Under the pieces are notes generated by a model. The model had not been told where the DNA came from. It was given only the letters and a program-made list of their open reading frames with translations, and ran no database searches. A DNA stretch of 64,000 bases from Oryzobacter faecalis (GTDB lineage: Bacteria > Actinomycetota > Actinomycetes > Actinomycetales > Dermatophilaceae): the NCBI RefSeq assembly GCF_046764005.1, contig NZ_JBKOFW010000008.1, positions 1-64,000 on the forward strand, given 5' to 3'. Position numbers and translations under genes: made by a program. Positions 7,347 through 15,321 of this stretch are shown in pieces (the stretch's first letter is position 1; every line of letters begins with the position of its first letter).

Positions 7347-9113
7347 TCAGCGACGCCCCACGAACCACTGCCGGATCTTCGCGACGCGCTCGGTGACCTG
7401 GTCGCTCGTCGCGGTCGCGAGCTCGGGTCCGCCGCAGGCGCGGCGGAGGTCGAGGTGGATGCTCGCGTGCGGGCTGCCGGTCTTGGCCGAGTAGGCCGCG
7501 ACGAGCTTGTTCAGCTCCTTGCGCTGGGCGGCGAGCGCGCGGTGGGCGGCGACCGGGGTCGGTCCCGACGTCGCGGGCGCCGGGCGCCCTCCGGACCTCG
7601 CCTGCCTGGCCTGCCGCTCGCGCAGCAGCGTGGCGACCTGGTCGGGCTCGAGCAGGCCGGGGAGGCCCAGGTAGTCCTGCTCCTCCTCGGACCCGACCTC
7701 GGCGTGGAGCCCGAACTGGGTCTTGTCGAACAGCACGTGGTCGAAGTGCGCGTCCGACTCCAGCGCCTCGAAGCCCGTCTCCTCCAGCCCCACCGTCGGG
7801 TCGGCGCGGTTGGCGGCGGCGATCATCCCCTCCTCCTCGGCCCACAGCGAGGCCTCGGACTCGTCGGAGGTCGGGCGGTTCAGCGCGTGGTCGCGCTCCT
7901 CCTCCATCGTCGCGGCGTGGGTGAGGATGACGGGAACCGACGGGAGGAAGACCGACGCCGTCTCGCCGCGCCTGCGGGCCCGCACGAACCGTCCGACGGC
8001 CTGTGCGAAGAACAGCGGCGTCGAGGTGGAGGTCGCGTAGACGCCGACGCACAGGCGCGGCACGTCGACGCCCTCGGAGACCATCCGGACCGCGACCATC
8101 CAGCGCTGGGTCCCGGTCGCGAACTCCTCGATGCGCTCGCTGGCCCCGGCGTCGTCGGAGAGGACGACCGTCGTCGCCTCGCCGGTGATCTCGCGCAGGA
8201 TCCTCGCGTACGCGCGGGCGCTGTTCTGGTTCGACGCGATGACGAGGCCGCCGGCGTCCGGCACGTGCCGGCGCACCTCGGTGAGGCGCACGTCGGCGGC
8301 CGCGAGCACCGAGGGCACCCACTCGCCCCTGGGGTCCAGTGCGGTGCGCCAGGCGTGGGCGGTCTGGTCCTTCGTCATCGGCTCGCCGAGGCGGGCGGCG
8401 ATCTCGTCACCGGCCTTGGTGCGCCAGCGCATCGCACCGCCGTAGGCGAGGAAGATGACGGGCCGCACCACCCCGTCACGCAGGGCGGGTGCGTACCCGT
8501 AGGAGTAGTCGGAGGCCGAGCGCAGGATGCCGTCGTGGCCCATCTCGTAGCGGACGAACGGGATGGGGTTGGCGTCGGAGCGGAAGGGCGTCCCGGTCAG
8601 GGACAGGCGGCGCGTCGCGGGCTCGAAGGCCTCGCGGATGCCGTCGCCCCAGGACTTCGCGTCACCGCCGTGGTGGATCTCGTCGAGGATGACGAGCGTC
8701 GGTTCGCCCTCGGTGCGACGGCGGTGCAGCCCGGGGTTGACGCCGACCTGGGCGTAGGTGAGGGCCACGCCGTCGTACTCGGAGGACTGCACGCCGACCG
8801 AGTTCGAGAACGAGGGGTTGAGGTGGATGCCGACCCGTGCGGCGGCATCGGCCCACTGGGTCTTGAGGTGCTCGGTGGGCGCCACGACCGTGACGGCGCG
8901 GACCACGCCGCGGTCGAGCAGCTCGGTGGCGATGCGCAGGGCGTAGGTCGTCTTGCCGGCGCCCGGGGTCGCCACGGCGAGGAAGTCCTTGGCGTCCTTG
9001 TGCAGGTACAGCGCCAGGGCCTGCTCCTGCCACGCACGGAGCTTCCCGGCGGTGCCCCAGGCGGCGCGCTCGGGGAAGGCGGGAGAGAGGTGCTCGGCTG
9101 CAGAGGTACTCAT
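7347..9113 (-). CDS. DEAD/DEAH-box SF2 helicase
   Basis: The start chosen is ATG 9113 (588 residues, beginning MSTSAAEHLS). Helicase motifs are clear: Walker A ATPGAGKTT (48-56), motif Ia VVAPTEHLKTQW, DEIH (144-147) and motif VI QAVGRFVRARRRGE. The order and spacing resemble UvsW/RecQ-unlike XPB-type ResIII helicases used in DNA or RNA remodelling. The C-terminal 150 residues are acidic to helical with no recognised domain. Substrate is not known. It stands alone between the T7SS-like operon and a metalloprotease, with a strong hairpin separating it from the latter. Confidence 0.85.
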   Translation of the reverse strand: MSTSAAEHLSPAFPERAAWGTAGKLRAWQEQALALYLHKDAKDFLAVATPGAGKTTYALRIATELLDRGVVRAVTVVAPTEHLKTQWADAAARVGIHLNPSFSNSVGVQSSEYDGVALTYAQVGVNPGLHRRRTEGEPTLVILDEIHHGGDAKSWGDGIREAFEPATRRLSLTGTPFRSDANPIPFVRYEMGHDGILRSASDYSYGYAPALRDGVVRPVIFLAYGGAMRWRTKAGDEIAARLGEPMTKDQTAHAWRTALDPRGEWVPSVLAAADVRLTEVRRHVPDAGGLVIASNQNSARAYARILREITGEATTVVLSDDAGASERIEEFATGTQRWMVAVRMVSEGVDVPRLCVGVYATSTSTPLFFAQAVGRFVRARRRGETASVFLPSVPVILTHAATMEEERDHALNRPTSDESEASLWAEEEGMIAAANRADPTVGLEETGFEALESDAHFDHVLFDKTQFGLHAEVGSEEEQDYLGLPGLLEPDQVATLLRERQARQARSGGRPAPATSGPTPVAAHRALAAQRKELNKLVAAYSAKTGSPHASIHLDLRRACGGPELATATSDQVTERVAKIRQWFVGRR

Positions 9114-9147
9114 GGGCGACGGCCACCCTAACCTCCGCCGGAGGCGA

Positions 9148-9191
9148 CACACCGAAGGCCCCGGCGTTTCCGCGCCGGGGCCCTCGGTGTG
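9148..9191 (-). terminator. Strong hairpin between the metalloprotease and helicase genes
   Basis: A 19-base-pair stem with a single A-C mismatch joins 9148-9166 and 9173-9191 around a six-base loop. It lies 41 bases beyond the end of metalloprotease gene 1 in the direction of transcription. No clear U tract follows, as is common in GC-rich actinobacteria. It would insulate the helicase promoter from upstream transcription. Confidence 0.65.
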
Positions 9192-9232
9192 CTATCCGGG
9201 ACAGTGATCCTGCTGCCCCGCAACGGAACTGG

Positions 9233-10177
9233 TCAGGCGCGGTACGCCGTCCAGGCGGTCTGCATGCGGGCGTTCTGTCCGGCGGTGAAGTGGTCCATGC
9301 AGGAGTCGTAGGTGTAGTCCATGAAGTTGCGGATCGGGTCGAGCCCACCGCCCGCGCAGCTGTCGCGCCCGACGGGGCACTGGTAGGCGGGCGAGGCCTC
9401 GGGCGCGGTGTCGGCCACCTCGTCACCGGAGCCGGTGCAGCCGCCCTGGAACGTGTGGTAGAGGTTCAGCCAGTGCCCGACCTCGTGGGTCCCCGTGTCG
9501 CCCTGGTTGTAGTTCGTCGCCGAGCCGCCGGGCAGGGAGGCGTCGAGGAGCACGACGCCGTCGTAGCTGTCGTAGCTGGCCTTGGGGAAGGTCGCCCAGC
9601 CGAGCAGGCTGTTCGACAGCTTGGCCGTGTAGATGTTCAGGGCGCCCATGTCGCCCTGGCGCAGCGCCCTCTTCATGTCGCGCTCGTTCTTCGAGCCCGA
9701 GCGCAGGTTGGTGTACCAGCGCGAGTTGACCGTGGTCTCGGTGCCGGCGAGGTAGAAGTCGAAGCCGGCCGGGGCGAAGGCGGCGTCGAGCACGGCGATC
9801 TGCTGGTTGATCTGCGTCGCCGAGACCTTGCCGTTCGTGCCGTCGGTGATGACGTGGAAGTACACCGGCACCTGGACGGCGAAGGCCGTGGCCGCGGCGG
9901 CCCCGGTCGTCGCGTCGACGGCCTGGCCCTTCGCGTTCCTCGTCAGGCCCTTGGCGGCGAGCGCGCGGGTCAGCGCGGCCTCGTTGGCCTTGACCTGCTC
10001 GGCGGTGAGGTCGTTGGTGTCCTTGGCCTGACCGGTCCCGCGGGCTCCCTCGTGGGAGACGCACTCGGCCTCGACCGACGCCTCCCCGGCCATCGGCCGG
10101 GCCGAGGCGGAGGTGGCGGGAATCGTCGCGGCGCCGAGGACGAGTGCGGCGACGGCGGCCAGTGTTCGTGCAGTCAT
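9233..10177 (-). CDS. Secreted zinc metalloprotease, pappalysin-like M43 family (copy 1)
   Basis: ATG 10177 has a GGAGGG ribosome site six bases upstream and gives 314 residues starting MTARTLAAVAALVLG, a signal peptide that probably ends after the TSASA segment. The catalytic zinc motif HEVGHWLNLYH (HExxHxxGxxH-like) and the Met-turn region RNFMDYTYDSCMD are both present, as are paired cysteines (GGC, YQC, DSC). M43 proteases are extracytoplasmic. A paralogue lies immediately upstream on the same strand with the same motifs, so this is a tandem duplication. Substrate is unknown. Confidence 0.9.
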   Translation of the reverse strand: MTARTLAAVAALVLGAATIPATSASARPMAGEASVEAECVSHEGARGTGQAKDTNDLTAEQVKANEAALTRALAAKGLTRNAKGQAVDATTGAAAATAFAVQVPVYFHVITDGTNGKVSATQINQQIAVLDAAFAPAGFDFYLAGTETTVNSRWYTNLRSGSKNERDMKRALRQGDMGALNIYTAKLSNSLLGWATFPKASYDSYDGVVLLDASLPGGSATNYNQGDTGTHEVGHWLNLYHTFQGGCTGSGDEVADTAPEASPAYQCPVGRDSCAGGGLDPIRNFMDYTYDSCMDHFTAGQNARMQTAWTAYRA

Positions 10178-10288
10178 GGTGACCCTCCGGTGGGCCGCAT
10201 CCCCTGTGGTGCGGGCTTCCGGCACCCTAGGCCCGCGGCGGTCGGGCGCGGGTCTGGTTCGGGTAAAAGGTCGGTCAGCGCGCCCGGC

Positions 10289-11284
10289 TCAGGCCCGGTA
10301 GGCCAGCCAGGCCAGCCTCATCCGCGAGCCCTGACCGCGCGTGAAGTGGTCCATGCACGTGTCGTACGTGTAGTCCATGAAGTTCCTGATGGGGTCCAGC
10401 CCTGCGGCAGCGCAGCTGTCCCGGCCCGTGGGGCACTGGTACGCGGGCGAGGCCTCGGCCGGGGTGTCGTCGACGTAGTCGCCGGGGGCGGAGCACCCGC
10501 CCTGGAACGTGTGATAGAGGTTCAGCCAGTGCCCGACCTCGTGCGTGCCGGTGTCGCCCTTGTTGTAGTTCGCCAGGCTGCCGCCGGGCACCGAGGTGTC
10601 GCGCAGGACGACGCCGTCGTTGACGTTGTAGCTCGAGGTCGGGAAGGTCGCCCAGCCGAGCAGCCCGGCCGAGAGGTCGGCGCTGTAGATGTTGAGGTCG
10701 CCCATGTCGCCCTGGCGCAGCGCGACCTTCATGTCCTGCTCCTCCTGCGAACCGCGGGCGAGGGCGGTGTACCAGGCGGAGCTGGTCGTGCGGGTCACGG
10801 CCTTGAGCGTGAACCGGAACCCGCTCGAGGCGAACGCGTCGTCGAGGACGTCGACCTGGTCGACCACCTGCTGCTGGGTCAGCTGGCCGTTGGTGCCGTC
10901 GGAGATGACGTGGAAGTAGACGTCGATCGTGGCGACCGGGAGCCGGCCGACCCCGATCTTGCGCTGGTGCGGCCCGGCGACCCAGGCCCGCTCCGCGGCG
11001 GTGAGGTCGGCACGGGCCACCGCCTGGGTGAGCTGGGTCTCGCGCAGGCGGGCCTGCCGGGCCGTGAGGGTGCTCGGGTCCTTGTGCCAGCCCCGACCGC
11101 GCGTGGTGCGGGCACCGACCTCGGGGTCCTCGCACTCCTGCTCCCCCGCGGAGTGCTCGGCGTGGTCGGCGTCCAGGGACACCGCTGCCGCGGTCGGCGC
11201 GAGGGCCGACACCGGTGCCGCGAACGGCACGGCGAGCGTGCCGACGACGAGTGCGGCGAACGACGCCGACAGACGCACGGACAT
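10289..11284 (-). CDS. Secreted zinc metalloprotease, pappalysin-like M43 family (copy 2)
   Basis: ATG 11284 gives 331 residues beginning MSVRLSASFAALVVG, a signal peptide. The same HEVGHWLNLYH zinc motif and RNFMDYTYDTCMD Met-turn as copy 1 are present. The catalytic half (from about PVATIDVYFHVISDGTNG on) is close to copy 1, while the propeptide-like N-terminal part differs strongly (HAEHSAGEQECEDPEVG). The two genes are 111 bases apart. The pattern suggests duplication followed by divergence of the prodomain. Confidence 0.9.
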   Translation of the reverse strand: MSVRLSASFAALVVGTLAVPFAAPVSALAPTAAAVSLDADHAEHSAGEQECEDPEVGARTTRGRGWHKDPSTLTARQARLRETQLTQAVARADLTAAERAWVAGPHQRKIGVGRLPVATIDVYFHVISDGTNGQLTQQQVVDQVDVLDDAFASSGFRFTLKAVTRTTSSAWYTALARGSQEEQDMKVALRQGDMGDLNIYSADLSAGLLGWATFPTSSYNVNDGVVLRDTSVPGGSLANYNKGDTGTHEVGHWLNLYHTFQGGCSAPGDYVDDTPAEASPAYQCPTGRDSCAAAGLDPIRNFMDYTYDTCMDHFTRGQGSRMRLAWLAYRA

Positions 11285-11404
11285 GAGAGAACCCCCTGAA
11301 CCCTTGGCCCCCGGCGAGGGCTCGCATCGGACGAGACGTGCAGGAGCCAACTCTACGGCCCCCCACGGCCCACGGTCAGCCGTTCGGGGGCAACCGGACC
11401 GACC

Positions 11405-11707
11405 TCACTCGCCGCCGTCCTCCGGCGGGCGCAGGCCCTCGTAGATCTCCTTGCAGGTCGGGCACACCGGGAAGCGGTTCGGGTCGCGCCCGGGGACCCA
11501 GACCTTTCCGCAGAGCGCCGTCACCGGCTCGCCGGAGAGTGCGCTCTCGAGGATCTTCTCCTTGCGCACGTAGTGGGCGAACCGCTCGTGGTCGCCCGGC
11601 TCGGCGACCTGGGGCACCGTCTCGGTGCGCTCGAGGACGGCCGTCTGCGTCTGCGGCTGCCCGCCGGGGGCGTTGGGGTCGTCCAGCGGGGGCATCGGCT
11701 CGCTCAT
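11405..11707 (-). CDS. DUF3039 domain-containing protein
   Basis: The 100-residue protein has a disordered N-terminus and a conserved DUF3039 core from DHERFAHYVRKEKILESA to the end. Cysteines in TALCGKVW and VCPTCKEIY form a likely zinc knuckle. DUF3039 is a small, actinobacteria-restricted family of unknown role that is usually next to helicase or DNA-repair genes. Here YqgE/AlgH and the DEAD-box helicase lie just upstream on the same strand, about 100 bases away. Confidence 0.9.
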   Translation of the reverse strand: MSEPMPPLDDPNAPGGQPQTQTAVLERTETVPQVAEPGDHERFAHYVRKEKILESALSGEPVTALCGKVWVPGRDPNRFPVCPTCKEIYEGLRPPEDGGE

Positions 11708-11806
11708 CCCCCGAGTCTAGGCGCGCCGCGCCGGGGGTCGGCGGGGAGTGCCGTCGGGGTGATGGCACGGGCCGGGCTCCCCACGACGGACCGTGGCCCG
11801 TCGGGG

Positions 11807-12364
11807 TCAGTTCATCGCGGGGTCGCTGGGGAACCACGCGACCCAGCGCAGCGGGTCGCCCTGGCGCCGGAGCACCGAGCGCCACAGGTCGTCCGGCGCG
11901 CCGGTGAACGCGTCGGCGCTCTCGGAGTCGACGACGTACCAGGAGCCGGTGCGCACCTCGTCCTCGAGCTGGCCCGGCGACCACCCCGCGTACCCGGCGA
12001 AGATCCGCAGACCCGCGACCTCGGGGACGACGAGCAGCGGCGGGGTGTCGAGGTCGACGAGGGCGACCGACCCGAAGAGCCGGCGCACCCCCGTCGGCTC
12101 CGGCGAGTCACCGGGCACCGCGACGAGGCCGAGGGCGGAGTCGAGCTGGACGGGGCCGCCCTGGAAGACCTTCGCCGGCGCGGTGGCGTGCTCCTCCCAT
12201 CCGGGCAGGACGGAGTCGACGTCGGCGTCGATGGGACGGTTGAGGACGAGACCCTGGGCGCCGTCGTCGTCGTGGTGCAGCACGAGGACGACCGAGCGCC
12301 GGAAGACGCCCTCCTCGATCTGCGGCGTCGCGACGAGGAGGCGACCGGTGTGGGTCTCGCTCAC
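11807..12364 (-). CDS. YqgE/AlgH family protein
   Basis: The 185-residue protein matches the UPF0301 family: TGRLLVATPQIEEGVFRRSV at the N-terminus, LVLNRPID, FQGGPVQLDSALGLV, and the central FAGYAGWSPGQLEDEV motif. The family is widespread and of uncertain biochemical function; AlgH was first linked to alginate control in Pseudomonas. ATG 12364 overlaps the TGA of the RNA helicase gene (ATGA), so translation is coupled. Confidence 0.92.
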   Translation of the reverse strand: MSETHTGRLLVATPQIEEGVFRRSVVLVLHHDDDGAQGLVLNRPIDADVDSVLPGWEEHATAPAKVFQGGPVQLDSALGLVAVPGDSPEPTGVRRLFGSVALVDLDTPPLLVVPEVAGLRIFAGYAGWSPGQLEDEVRTGSWYVVDSESADAFTGAPDDLWRSVLRRQGDPLRWVAWFPSDPAMN

Positions 12365-14634
12365 CCCTCCATTCTGCCCCGGCGGTCACCGGCGCGTCCG
12401 GCACCTGAGTCACGTCCCTCGCGGCGCGCAGCGCCCGCCGGGCGGCCGAACCTGCCACCGGGACGACCCCCGCGCGGACCACCCGGACGACCGCCACCGC
12501 GGCGCTTCGGGTTGCCCTCGAGGATCGGGCGCCAGACCTCGTCGGCGACCGGGATGCCGCTCGGTGCACGGCCACCCATGGCCTGCACCGTGGCGTCGCC
12601 CGGCGTGACCTTGGCGGTCTGCGCCTCGGCGCCGGCGCCCTCGATGATGCGGGTCACCATCTTGCGCTGGTGCGGCAGCGCGAGCATGACGACCGCACCC
12701 TCCTCACCGGCGCGCGCGGTGCGCCCGGCTCGATGGAGGTAGTCCTTGTGGTCGGTCGGCGGGTCGACCTGGACGACCATGCCGACGTCGTCGACGTGGA
12801 TGCCGCGGGCCGCGACGTCGGTGGCGACGAGGACGTTCATCGACCCGTCGCGGAACGCGCCGAGCACGCGGTTGCGCACGGCCTGCGAGAGCCCACCGTG
12901 CAGCGACGCGGCGAGGACGCCGCGGTCACGCAGCTCCCCGGCGATGCGGTCCGAGCCGAGCTGGGTCCGCGCGAAGACGATGACGCGGCCGCCGCGGCCG
13001 GCGAGCTCGGCCGTCATGGCCTTCTTGTCCTGCGGGTCGATGAGGAGCACGTGGTGGCTCATCGTCGTGACGGCGGCCTGGGCCTCGTCGGTGGAGTGGG
13101 TGACCGGGTCGACGAGGTAGCGCTCGACGAGGGTGTCGATGCCCTTGTCGAGGGTCGCCGAGAACAGCAGGCGCTGGCCGCCGGCGGGGACCTCGTCGAG
13201 GATCGCGGTGACCTCGGGGAGGAAGCCCATGTCGGCCATGTGGTCGGCCTCGTCGAGGACGGCGATCTCCACGCCGCCGAGCTCGACCGCGCCGCGCTCC
13301 ATGAGGTCCGCGAGGCGGCCCGGGGTCGCGACGAGGATGTCGAGGCCCTTGGCGAGCGCCTTGATCTGCGGTTCGTAGGACAGGCCGCCGGCGACGAGCT
13401 TGTGGCGCAGGCCGGAGACGTGGACGAACGGCTCGAGGGCGTCGCTCACCTGCATCGCGAGCTCACGGGTCGGCACGAGGACGAGCGAGCGCGGGCGCTT
13501 GCTCTCCGGGCGCGGGCCACCGCTGAGGTTGGCGATCATCGACAGGCCGAAGGCGAGGGTCTTGCCCGAGCCGGTACGGCCCCGGCCCAGGACGTCGCGC
13601 CCGGCGAGGGCGTCGGGGATCGTCGCGGCCTGGATCGGGAACGGGTCGGCGATGCCGTCGCGGGCGAGCCGCTCGACGAGGACCTGGGGCAGGCCCAGGG
13701 CGGCGAAGCCGTTGTCCGCGGTGACCTCCTTGGCGTCACCGGCGGTCGAGGTGTACGTGGTCCAGGTGTCGGCCTCGGCACGCTGCGCCTCGGCCTCCTC
13801 GAAGGTCAGGGGTCGCTCGTCGTCGGCGGGACGCGAGAAGCGGTCGTCGCGGCGGTCGAACCCGCGGTCGTCGCGACGCTGGTAGCCGCCACGGTCGTCG
13901 CGACGCTGGTAACCGCCACGGTCCGAGCCACGGTCGTCGCGACGCTGGTAGCCGCCACGGTCCGAGCCACGGTCGTCACGACGCTGGTACCCACCACGGT
14001 CCTCACGGGGCGGGAACCCGCCACGGTCGTCGCGACGCTGGTAGCCGCCACGGTCCGAGCCACGGTCGTCGCGACGCTGGTAGCCGCCACGGTCCGAGCC
14101 ACGGTCGTCACGACGCTGGTACCCACCACGGTCCTCACGGGGCGGGAACCCGCCACGGTCGTCGCGCTGCTGGTAGCCGCCGCGGTCGAACCCGCGGTCG
14201 GTGTGCCGGCCCTCGTGACGGTCGCGGCGGACCGGGTCGGCCACGCGCGGTGCACGGTCGCGGACGGGGCGCTCGCCTCGCTCGCGGCGCGGGCGCTCGT
14301 CGTGGGGGCGGTGGACGTGGCGGTCGTCGCGGTCGGAGACCCAGCGCTTCGGGCGCTCCGTGCGGGAGTCGTCGCGGCGTGCGTCCTCGCGGCGGTCCTC
14401 GCGTGCGGGGCGGTCGCCGCGGCGCGGGTCCTCGCGGTCCCAGCGCGGCGAGCGCTCGGCACGGGGGCGCTTGGCGTAGCCCTCGCCGTCGCGGGAGTCG
14501 CCGCGGGCGGCGCGCTTCGGGGCGCTGCGGGGGCCGTCGGGCTGGCCGCGGTGGGTCTTCTTGGGACCCTTGCGGGCGTCCGACTTCTGGGCAGCGGTCC
14601 AACGGGCCTTCGGCCCGGATGCCTTCTTGGGCAT
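12361..14634 (-). CDS. DEAD-box RNA helicase with repeat-rich N-terminal extension
   Basis: ATG 14634 is chosen for the AAGGTGA ribosome site (757 residues); ATG 14661 is a possible alternative. The first 300 residues are basic and disordered, dominated by GGYQRRDDRG and GGFPPREDRG repeats. The helicase core follows: Q-motif region around 305-325, GRGRTGSGKT near 358, VLDEADHMADMGF near 458, LLFSATLD, and HRAGRTARAG near 636. A short GR-rich tail (GGGRPGGPRGGRPGGR) ends the protein. RG-rich tracts in DeaD/RhlE proteins bind RNA and are usually C-terminal; the long N-terminal one is unusual. Downstream it overlaps the YqgE gene. Confidence 0.9.
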   Translation of the reverse strand: MPKKASGPKARWTAAQKSDARKGPKKTHRGQPDGPRSAPKRAARGDSRDGEGYAKRPRAERSPRWDREDPRRGDRPAREDRREDARRDDSRTERPKRWVSDRDDRHVHRPHDERPRRERGERPVRDRAPRVADPVRRDRHEGRHTDRGFDRGGYQQRDDRGGFPPREDRGGYQRRDDRGSDRGGYQRRDDRGSDRGGYQRRDDRGGFPPREDRGGYQRRDDRGSDRGGYQRRDDRGSDRGGYQRRDDRGGYQRRDDRGFDRRDDRFSRPADDERPLTFEEAEAQRAEADTWTTYTSTAGDAKEVTADNGFAALGLPQVLVERLARDGIADPFPIQAATIPDALAGRDVLGRGRTGSGKTLAFGLSMIANLSGGPRPESKRPRSLVLVPTRELAMQVSDALEPFVHVSGLRHKLVAGGLSYEPQIKALAKGLDILVATPGRLADLMERGAVELGGVEIAVLDEADHMADMGFLPEVTAILDEVPAGGQRLLFSATLDKGIDTLVERYLVDPVTHSTDEAQAAVTTMSHHVLLIDPQDKKAMTAELAGRGGRVIVFARTQLGSDRIAGELRDRGVLAASLHGGLSQAVRNRVLGAFRDGSMNVLVATDVAARGIHVDDVGMVVQVDPPTDHKDYLHRAGRTARAGEEGAVVMLALPHQRKMVTRIIEGAGAEAQTAKVTPGDATVQAMGGRAPSGIPVADEVWRPILEGNPKRRGGGRPGGPRGGRPGGRFGRPAGAARREGRDSGAGRAGDRRGRMEG
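13913..14176 (-). repeat. In-frame 132-bp tandem duplication inside the RNA helicase gene
   Basis: Two nearly identical 132-base units (about 13913-14044 and 14045-14176) lie head to tail; for example CCTCACGGGG occurs at 14001 and again at 14133. Each encodes 44 residues built from GGFPPREDRG, GGYQRRDDRG and GSDRG blocks. Shorter copies of the same block flank the unit. The near-identity suggests recent slippage or recombination, so the region may vary in length between strains. Confidence 0.85.
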
Positions 14635-14919
14635 GGGGAGGTTCACCTTACGTTTCGTCATCGATCGGTCGAGAGACAGACACGTCTCCGGCCGGTGGCG
14701 AAACAGCGAGCAAGACGAGCCTCGGACCCTGATGGTCCGTGTGGGCCGGTTCGACGGGTGTGTCACCGGCGCGACGAGGTGGGAGGTCGATCGGGGCCGC
14801 GCTCTGCGGCCGGATGGGGCGCGGCCATGCACCCGCCACCTCGTGGGATCCCGAGTCTACCAGCGGGCCGACCTCCTCCCGACCACGCCCCTTCCCTCGG
14901 TCGAGGTGTTCCGGCGGCT

Positions 14920-15321
14920 TCAGGGACCGGTCGAATACCTCGACCGCGGCGGGCTCCGGCGCAGGATCCCGGTCGCGACGAGGACGCCGAGCGCCACCCC
15001 GAGCGCGTCGGCCGCGGCGTCGAACGGGTCACCGGACCGCAGGGGCAGCAGCGTCCCCTGGACGACCTCGCTGAGGCCCGCGTGGGCGAGGAAGGCCCCG
15101 GCGACGAGCGACGGGCGGCCCGTGACGAGCACCGCGAGCGCGACGGGCACGAGAAAGACGAGGACGTGGGCAGCCTTGTCCGAGTGCGGGAACGGTGCCG
15201 CGCCCGCCCCCGCGGGGGCGTAGAGGACGACGAGCTGGACGAGGACCGCGACCGCGAGCGCGACCCGGGTCCCTCGAGTCGCCCGCGTCGTGCGGGGCGA
15301 CCCCGACCCGGCCTCGGTCAC
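14920..15321 (-). CDS. VanZ-like membrane protein
   Basis: GTG 15321 overlaps the malic enzyme stop (GTGA) and yields 133 residues. Four hydrophobic helices are visible, with the VanZ-type signatures FPHSDKAAHVLVF (helix 2 entry) and GDPFDAAADALGVALG (helix 4). VanZ-like proteins are small integral membrane proteins of mostly unknown function, named after a teicoplanin resistance gene; nothing here indicates antibiotic resistance. Between this gene and the helicase start (14635-14919) there is only the helicase leader. Confidence 0.75.
   Translation of the reverse strand: MTEAGSGSPRTTRATRGTRVALAVAVLVQLVVLYAPAGAGAAPFPHSDKAAHVLVFLVPVALAVLVTGRPSLVAGAFLAHAGLSEVVQGTLLPLRSGDPFDAAADALGVALGVLVATGILRRSPPRSRYSTGP

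Noticed and set aside
13850..14180. Regularly spaced repeats that might suggest a CRISPR array
   Set aside because: The units are in frame, encode GGYQRRDDRG-type peptides and lie within a helicase gene. There are no unique spacers or cas genes.
14920..15321. Glycopeptide resistance gene (VanZ)
   Set aside because: VanZ-like proteins are widespread small membrane proteins. There are no vanHAX genes, and the context is a malic enzyme operon.
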